Notes under the pieces: generated by a model
Told to the model about the DNA's origin: nothing
The model's database searches: none
Seen by the model: the letters and a program-made list of their open reading frames with translations, nothing else
From: Micromonospora sp. MH99
Lineage (GTDB): Bacteria > Actinomycetota > Actinomycetes > Mycobacteriales > Micromonosporaceae
Assembly: GCF_021442385.1 (NCBI RefSeq)
Contig: NZ_MUZA01000002.1
Span: forward strand, 1-64,000
Length of the DNA stretch: 64,000 nt
Direction: 5' to 3'
Shown here: one piece after another, positions 59,665 through 64,000 of the stretch
How positions within the stretch are numbered: position 1 is the stretch's first letter
Layout of the letters: each line of letters starts with the position of its first letter
Made by a program: the position numbers and the translations under genes

Positions 59665-60840
59665 TTAGCGGGGGGTGCGGGGGGCTGCTGCTCGGCGGGC
59701 TCGTTCCACCGCCGCCGGTAGGGCCGCTACCAGGGCGTCCACGTCGGCCTGGGTGCTGGTGTGGCCGAGGGTGAAACGCAGGGAGGAACGGGCGCGGTCG
59801 TCGTCGGCGCCCATCGCCAGCAGGACGTGCGAGGGCTGGGCCACCCCCGCCGAGCAGGCCGAACCCGTCGAGCAGGCGATGCCCTGGGCGTCCAGCAGGA
59901 GCAGCAGGGCGTCGCCCTCGCAGCCCGGGAAGGAGAAGTGCGCGTTGCCGGGCAGCCGGTCGGTCGGATCACCGTTGTAGACCACCTCGGGCACCGCTCG
60001 GCGGACCCGCTCGATCAGGTCGTCGCGGAGCGCGGCGACCCGGGCCGCGTACTCCTGCTGGCCCTTCACGGCCGTCTCGACGGCGACCGCGAAGGCGACG
60101 ATGCCCGCGGTGTCCAGCGTGCCGGAACGGACGTCGCGTTCCTGGCCGCCGCCGTGCAGCAGCGGGACGGCCGCGACGTCCCGGCCGAGCAGCAGCGCGC
60201 CCACCCCGATCGGGCCGCCCAGCTTGTGCCCGGTGACGGTGAGCGCGGCGGCCCCGCTGGCGGCGAAGTCGACGGGCACCTGACCGACGGCCTGGATGGC
60301 GTCGGTGTGGAAGGGCACGCCGTGCTCGGCGGCGACGGCGGCCAGCTCGGCCACCGGCTGTACGGTGCCGACCTCATTGTTGGCCCACATGGCGGTGACC
60401 AGGGCCACCCGGTCGGCATACGCGGTCAGCTCGGCACGCAGGGTCTCCGGGTCGAGACGACCGGCGGAGTCCACCGGCAGCCAGCCGATCTCGGCTCTCT
60501 CGTGCTCGATGAGCCAGTCGACCGAATCCAGCACGGCGTGGTGCTCGACGGCGCTGGAGATCACCCGTCGGCGGTCGGGGCCGGCGCCCCGGCGGGCCCA
60601 GAAGATGCCCTTGACCGCGAGGTTGTCGCTCTCCGTGCCGCCACCGGTGAAGATCACCTCGGACGGCCGGGCGCCTAGCACCGCGGCCACCCGCTCGCGC
60701 GACTCCTCGACCCGGCGACGGGCACGACGACCCGCCGCGTGCAGGGAGGACGCGTTGCCGACCTCGCGGGCGGTAGCGACGTACGCCTCCAGTGCCTCGT
60801 CGAGCATCGGAGTCGTCGCCGCGTGATCCAGGTAAGCCAT
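59665..60840 (-). CDS. Cysteine desulfurase
   Basis: A 391-residue IscS/NifS-type PLP enzyme releasing sulfur from cysteine. The N-terminus is '[10 protein letters not shown]', the PLP lysine near residue 206 is in '[10 protein letters not shown]', and the active cysteine is in '[13 protein letters not shown]'. 'TGGGTESDN' and '[12 protein letters not shown]' are further cofactor motifs. The active-site loop is long, as in IscS-like (group I) enzymes. It likely hands sulfur to MnmA, encoded next. ATG 60840 is chosen; GTG 60843 is possible. TACGCT lies 8 nt upstream (60849-60854). Confidence 0.93.
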   Translation of the reverse strand: MAYLDHAATTPMLDEALEAYVATAREVGNASSLHAAGRRARRRVEESRERVAAVLGARPSEVIFTGGGTESDNLAVKGIFWARRGAGPDRRRVISSAVEHHAVLDSVDWLIEHERAEIGWLPVDSAGRLDPETLRAELTAYADRVALVTAMWANNEVGTVQPVAELAAVAAEHGVPFHTDAIQAVGQVPVDFAASGAAALTVTGHKLGGPIGVGALLLGRDVAAVPLLHGGGQERDVRSGTLDTAGIVAFAVAVETAVKGQQEYAARVAALRDDLIERVRRAVPEVVYNGDPTDRLPGNAHFSFPGCEGDALLLLLDAQGIACSTGSACSAGVAQPSHVLLAMGADDDRARSSLRFTLGHTSTQADVDALVAALPAAVERARRAAAPRTPR

Positions 60841-60900
60841 CACCGTTCAGCGTACGGCCGGGTTGTCAGAGACCGGAGGGCGGAGTGGGCTCCATGCGAC

Positions 60901-60933
60901 GGTGCCGGGGTGGGATTCCCCCACCCCGGCACC
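60901..60933 (-). terminator. Terminator after the sortase gene
   Basis: A perfect 14-bp stem GGTGCCGGGGTGGG with complement and a 5-nt loop lies 16 bp after the sortase stop. Confidence 0.75.
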
Positions 60934-60948
60934 GCTGCGACCGCCCGG

Positions 60949-61608
60949 TCAGGCGGGCACCGCCGTGACGACGATGTTGTCGCGGTACTTGCGGGCCTTG
61001 GCGTCGAACGGCCCGCCGCAGGTGATCAGCGTCAGTCGCGGCTTGCCGTCGCGGGCGAAGTACCGCTCCAGCGGGATCTTGGTCTTGGCGTACTCCTCCC
61101 GGGCGACGACCCGGTACTCGCGCGCCTTGCCGTCGCTGCCGGTCGCGGTCAGGGTGTCGCCCTGGTCCAGCTCGCGCAGCCGGAAGAACGCCCCCTTGCC
61201 CTGCTTGGCGCTGTCCACGTGACCGGCGATGACCACCGAACCGGCGTCCGCCTCCAGGCCGGGGCCGTAGCGGTACCAGCCGATCTGATCGACGCTGGGC
61301 GGCACCTCGAACTCGTTGGTCCGCTCGTTGATGCCCACCGCGTTGACGGTGGCCGTGACGTCGATCCCGGGGATCACCAGCCGGACCGGGGGGACGATCC
61401 CGGCGCCGGCCGGCAGCTCACCGGCGGCCACCGGCACCGACGGGTCGGCGTCGGCGGCCGAGGGGGTCGCGCTGGCGGCAAGCGTGCTCGCCTCCTCGGC
61501 GCCGACGTTCCCGGCCGGCTGGGAGTTGCACGCCACCAGGGTGGCGACGGTGAGCGCGGCAACGCCGGCGGCCAGGGCCGCCAGCGCGCCGCAGTTGCGC
61601 ACCGTCAC
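60949..61608 (-). CDS. Class F-type sortase with lipobox-like N-terminus
   Basis: A 219-residue sortase. The catalytic triad is visible: His130 in 'IAGHVDS', Cys197 in 'TLITCGG' and Arg209 in 'YRDNIVVTA'. The N-terminus is basic then hydrophobic and ends 'VATLVAC' (Cys27), a plausible lipobox, followed by an Ala/Ser/Pro linker. The short form matches class F sortases of actinobacteria. The GTG overlaps the stop of the upstream DUF4397 gene (GTGA), so the surface protein and sortase are translationally coupled and the former is a candidate substrate. Confidence 0.9.
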   Translation of the reverse strand: MTVRNCGALAALAAGVAALTVATLVACNSQPAGNVGAEEASTLAASATPSAADADPSVPVAAGELPAGAGIVPPVRLVIPGIDVTATVNAVGINERTNEFEVPPSVDQIGWYRYGPGLEADAGSVVIAGHVDSAKQGKGAFFRLRELDQGDTLTATGSDGKAREYRVVAREEYAKTKIPLERYFARDGKPRLTLITCGGPFDAKARKYRDNIVVTAVPA

Positions 61609-62435
61609 TTGCGACCGGTCCGCGCGGTCGCCATCCGCACCCCACCACCGAGCAGCATGAGTACGCCGGCACCGGCCAGCGCGTACCACCAGGTCTGCAC
61701 GCCGGTGCCCGCCTGGCCACCGTCACCGCTCGGCACGCCGCCCGGGGCGGAGTGCAGGCCGGTGATCGTCTGAGCCACCACGTCGAGGTTCTTGTCCTCG
61801 GCCGAGCCGATCGCGTAGACGATCGTGGCGGTGCCCTCCTTGAGGTTGAGGTCCGCCGGGCCGATGGCCACGGTGTCGGTGCCGGCCAGCACCACGTCCG
61901 CCTTCACCGTGCCGGCGTCGACGTCGGCCTTGGCCTCCTTCGGGTTGGTCAGGCCCTTGAAGACCGGGGTGCCACCGGCACGCACGTCGACCGCCGGGGC
62001 GGCGGCGGTGTGCCGGACGATCAGCCGGGCCTTACCGGCGTCGACCTTCGAGACGTCGTTCACGAACGGCGTGATCTTCGGCTTGCCGGCGGCGTCGAGG
62101 TGGGCGGCGAGGCTGATGTTCGCCCCACCCGGCACCTCGGCGTTGTCGACCTTGAGGATCGCGCTGCCGACCGGCTCGCCCGGCTTGGTGAGGGCGATGT
62201 CGTACTCGCCCTCGGCCAGGTTCAGCGGGCCGGCCACGTCACCGGGCTTGAAGTTGTTGAGCGTCTTCTTGCCGTTGACGTAGACGTCGACCGGGGTGTC
62301 CGGGATGCCGTGCACGACGGAGACCTTCGACGTGGCGGCGTACGCGGGGCTGGCGGTGAACGCGGCGACGCCGGCGAAGGCCAACGCGGCGACGGCGCCG
62401 CCCGCGGCGACCCGACGGAAGTACGAGAGCTGCAT
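61605..62435 (-). CDS. DUF4397 surface protein with C-terminal membrane anchor
   Basis: A 276-residue exported protein. The signal peptide covers residues 1-33 ('FRRVAAGGAVAALAFAGVAAFTASPAYA'). The mature part is two DUF4397-type beta domains ('SKVSVVHGIPDTPVDVYVNGKKTLNNFKPGDVAGPLNLAEGEYDIALTKPG' and 'KARLIVRHTAAAPAVDVRAGGTPVFKGL'). A Gly-rich stretch leads to a hydrophobic helix (about 247-266) and a basic tail 'RMATARTGRK'. That is sorting-signal architecture, but there is no LPXTG or LAXTG before the helix. ATG has AGGAGG 5 nt upstream. The SigK-type promoter at 62489-62515 lies upstream. Confidence 0.88.
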   Translation of the reverse strand: MQLSYFRRVAAGGAVAALAFAGVAAFTASPAYAATSKVSVVHGIPDTPVDVYVNGKKTLNNFKPGDVAGPLNLAEGEYDIALTKPGEPVGSAILKVDNAEVPGGANISLAAHLDAAGKPKITPFVNDVSKVDAGKARLIVRHTAAAPAVDVRAGGTPVFKGLTNPKEAKADVDAGTVKADVVLAGTDTVAIGPADLNLKEGTATIVYAIGSAEDKNLDVVAQTITGLHSAPGGVPSGDGGQAGTGVQTWWYALAGAGVLMLLGGGVRMATARTGRK

Positions 62436-62488
62436 GTCTGCCTCCTGGTGATTGGTGCTGATTCGTCAGGCCTGGCTTGCAGAACGGG

Positions 62489-62515
62489 TTACGCCGGCTC
62501 CGCGACGGCTGGATG
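62489..62515 (-). promoter_or_regulatory. SigK-type ECF promoter for the DUF4397-sortase operon
   Basis: On the minus strand CATCC (62511-62515), a 17-bp spacer and CGTAA (62489-62493) lie 54 bp before the start codon. The same motif pair with the same spacing occurs on the plus strand before the sigma gene. Confidence 0.55.
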
Positions 62516-62551
62516 CGCCCTCGACGCGATTTCTTTTTCCGGCCACCACCG

Positions 62552-62578
62552 CATCCGGATCGGGTCCGACGGACGAAG
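62552..62578 (+). promoter_or_regulatory. SigK-type ECF promoter for the sigma factor gene
   Basis: CATCC (62552-62556), 17 bp, CGAAG (62574-62578). This resembles the M. tuberculosis SigK promoter pattern (CCATCC, about 16 bp, CCGAAT) as I recall it, and implies autoregulation. Confidence 0.55.
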
Positions 62579-62588
62579 AGCTGGTGAG

Positions 62589-62666
62589 ATGACATCGACC
62601 GGGAAAGTGGGGCGGGGACTGTGGCAGCTACAGTCGGGTATGCCCCATCGAAGGCGGGACGCCTGA
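62589..62666 (+). CDS. Possible 25-residue upstream ORF coupled to the sigma factor
   Basis: ATG at 62589, 25 codons (MTSTGKVGRGLWQ... to ...MPHRRRDA), with its stop TGA overlapping the sigma ATG as TGATG. It begins about 10 nt after the predicted transcription start. GGTGAG precedes it. Its short basic product is probably less important than the act of translating it, which could set sigma factor expression. Confidence 0.35.
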   Translation: MTSTGKVGRGLWQLQSGMPHRRRDA

Positions 62667-63268
62667 TGACGGCGCTACCACAACAACCGGACCCACCGGT
62701 GGACGACCTCGCGCCCCGGTTTCGGTCCGGCGACGAGGTGGCGCTGCGCGAGGCGTACGACCGCTACGGCCGCGCCGTCCTCCACCTGGCCACCTCCATG
62801 CTGGCCAACCGCGCCGACGCCGAGGATGTGACGCAGGCGACGTTCGTGGCCGCCTGGCTGGGAAGGGACACCTTCGATCCGGCCAAGGGGTCGTTGATCG
62901 GCTGGCTGCTCGGCATCGGCCGGCGCAAGGTGATCGACCGGATGCGGGCCACGGCGCGGGAGACCCGCGTGGTGGAGACGGTCCGGCAGTTGCCCGAGCC
63001 GGCGCAGTCGACACCAGACCCGGACCGGGTGGTGGACCGGCTGGTCATCGCGGACGAGCTGGCACGCCTGCCCGACGACCAGCGACGCATGCTGGAGCTG
63101 GCCTTCTACGACGACCTGACACACCAGCAGATAGCCACGGTGACCGGGGTGCCGCTGGGCACGGTGAAGAGTCACATCCGGCGCGGCATGGCGAGCTTGA
63201 AACGCAGATGGGAGGTGGACGGTGCAGCACCTGGAGCACGAGCGGCTGGTTTTTCTGGCGCTCGGTGA
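62666..63268 (+). CDS. ECF RNA polymerase sigma factor (SigK-like)
   Basis: A 200-residue group 4 sigma factor. Region 2 (about 20-90) includes 'ALREAYDRYGRAVLHLATSMLANRADAEDVTQATFVAAWLG' and 'GWLLGIGRRKVIDRMRA'. Region 4 (about 135-190) is 'LARLPDDQRRMLELAFYDDLTHQQIATVTGVPLGTVKSHIRRGMASLKRRW'. The next gene encodes a ZAS anti-sigma factor that overlaps its 3' end by 47 bp, as in sigK-rskA pairs. ATG 62666 has GGGA 6 nt upstream; a GTG at 62621 is in frame but lies in the leader. Twin promoters link it to the sortase operon. Confidence 0.9.
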   Translation: MTALPQQPDPPVDDLAPRFRSGDEVALREAYDRYGRAVLHLATSMLANRADAEDVTQATFVAAWLGRDTFDPAKGSLIGWLLGIGRRKVIDRMRATARETRVVETVRQLPEPAQSTPDPDRVVDRLVIADELARLPDDQRRMLELAFYDDLTHQQIATVTGVPLGTVKSHIRRGMASLKRRWEVDGAAPGARAAGFSGAR

Positions 63269-64000
63269 GAGCGACGCGGACAACGGGGAGAGCACCCACC
63301 TCGACACCTGCGCGCACTGCCGCGCGGAGCTGACGGCTCTGCGGCAGGTGGCCGGGCTCGGCGTGGAGACGCAGGGCCTCGGTGACCTGCCCGACCCGCC
63401 GGAGCACATCTGGCGGGGCATCACCGCCGAGATCAGGGCGGCCGAGGCCGTACCGTCGCTGACCGAGGCCCGCCGGCAGCAGGCCGCCGAGCAGGCGACG
63501 ATCGGGCAGCGGCCGGGCGGCTCGCCAACCGCGCCTGCGGCACCGGATGTCGCGGGCCCCGGACCGGGCGGCCGGTCACGGTCCCGTCGACGTGCCGGTT
63601 GGTCGCGCTGGGCGGCCACCGCGGTGACCGCCGTCGCGGCGGCGGCGATCGGCGTGGTGGGCACCGTCTCGGTGCTGCGCCCAGACGAGCCGGCGCCCGC
63701 TCCGACGCCCGCGGTGCTGGCCAGCGCGCCCCTGGCCGCCTTCGGTTCGACGCCGAAGTCCGCCCAGGGTGACGCGCGGGTTCTGCAGAGCGGCCAACTA
63801 CATCTGCATGTGGCGAATCTCCCGCGCGTGCCGGGGTACTACGAGGTCTGGCTCATCAACCCGACGAACATGGAGATGTTCTCGATCGGCACCCTCGGTG
63901 TCGACTCGGACGCTCTGCTGCCCCTGCCTCCGAATGTCGACCTCAAGAGCTACTCGGTGGTCGACGTCTCCGCTGAGAAGTACGACAACAACACCCGCCA
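63222..64000 (+). CDS. RskA-like transmembrane anti-sigma factor, 3' end outside window
   Basis: The frame is open from GTG 63222 to the end of the window (259 codons seen). The N-terminal ZAS domain has the zinc motif His26-x3-Cys30-x2-Cys33 ('HLDTCAHC'). A Pro/Ala/Gly-rich stretch follows, then one membrane helix at about 130-152. The extracytoplasmic RskA domain includes 'GYYEVWLINPTNMEMFSIGTLGVDSDALLPLPPNVDLKSYSVVDVS'. It would hold the sigma factor at the membrane until proteolysis. GGAGG lies 6 nt before the GTG, and the start is inside the sigma gene, giving translational coupling. Confidence 0.88.
   Translation, partial: MQHLEHERLVFLALGESDADNGESTHLDTCAHCRAELTALRQVAGLGVETQGLGDLPDPPEHIWRGITAEIRAAEAVPSLTEARRQQAAEQATIGQRPGGSPTAPAAPDVAGPGPGGRSRSRRRAGWSRWAATAVTAVAAAAIGVVGTVSVLRPDEPAPAPTPAVLASAPLAAFGSTPKSAQGDARVLQSGQLHLHVANLPRVPGYYEVWLINPTNMEMFSIGTLGVDSDALLPLPPNVDLKSYSVVDVSAEKYDNNTR

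Overview
The window is chromosomal DNA from a very high-GC actinomycete, most likely Micromonospora or a close relative in the Micromonosporaceae. The evidence is G/C in nearly every third codon position, many GTG starts, a branched-chain amino-acid cluster of actinobacterial type, class E/F-type sortase biology, homodimeric-type pyruvate dehydrogenase E1 and the mnmA-cysteine desulfurase-gatCAB-ligA neighbourhood. The genus is inferred; no rRNA is present. No tRNA, prophage, insertion sequence or CRISPR array was found.

Layout. 1-9.5 kb: end of a membrane protein gene, a conserved actinobacterial protein, an aldo/keto reductase-TetR pair with an operator-like palindrome, ArfB ribosome rescue hydrolase, and a MoxR/DUF58/VWA/HtrA-like operon. 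9.8-29 kb: a biosynthetic block with cimA, ilvE, leuB, serA, ilvC-ilvN-ilvB and divergent ilvD, interleaved with AhpD-like, PRC-barrel, tyrosine phosphatase, ApbE-like and GGDEF-EAL genes. 29-34.8 kb: an ArsR-SulP pair and a beta-mannosidase-LacI divergent pair, each with recognisable operator palindromes. 34.8-46 kb: a second (degenerate) GGDEF-EAL protein, PH-domain protein, 2-hydroxyacid dehydrogenase, GAF-PP2C phosphatase, PQQ-type sugar dehydrogenase lipoprotein, membrane phosphoesterase and a pyruvate dehydrogenase E1-like enzyme. 46-61 kb, almost all on the minus strand: gatB, gatA, gatC, a third GGDEF-EAL protein, ligA, ADP-ribosylglycohydrolase, VOC protein, MetE-like protein, mnmA and cysteine desulfurase, plus a plus-strand membrane-anchored PemK-like gene. 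61-64 kb: a sortase/DUF4397 surface operon divergent from an ECF sigma factor and its zinc anti-sigma factor (SigK/RskA-like).

How the genes work together. CimA supplies 2-oxobutyrate precursor from pyruvate; IlvBN, IlvC, IlvD and IlvE complete isoleucine and valine, and LeuB serves leucine and the citramalate route. Two of these transcripts (cimA and ilvB) begin with short leader-peptide ORFs rich in Ile/Leu/Val codons, followed by two adjacent hairpins, the second a T-tailed terminator. They look like attenuators of a common design whose leader ORFs appear to be leaderless. GatCAB and MnmA maintain Asn/Gln-tRNA and wobble-thiouridine formation, the latter using sulfur from the adjacent cysteine desulfurase.

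Most interesting signals: (i) the paired attenuators; (ii) a family of four intergenic long hairpins with GATC near both outer ends and GATC-to-GATC lengths of 67-75 bp but unrelated arms; (iii) twin divergent CATCC-N17-CGWA promoters linking the ECF sigma factor to the sortase/DUF4397 operon; (iv) TetR, ArsR and LacI operator palindromes; (v) an AhpD-like protein that keeps its CxxC but has lost the acid and histidine relay residues; (vi) a membrane-anchored PemK/MazF protein without antitoxin; (vii) many genes with a -10 hexamer 6-8 nt before the start codon, indicating leaderless mRNAs.
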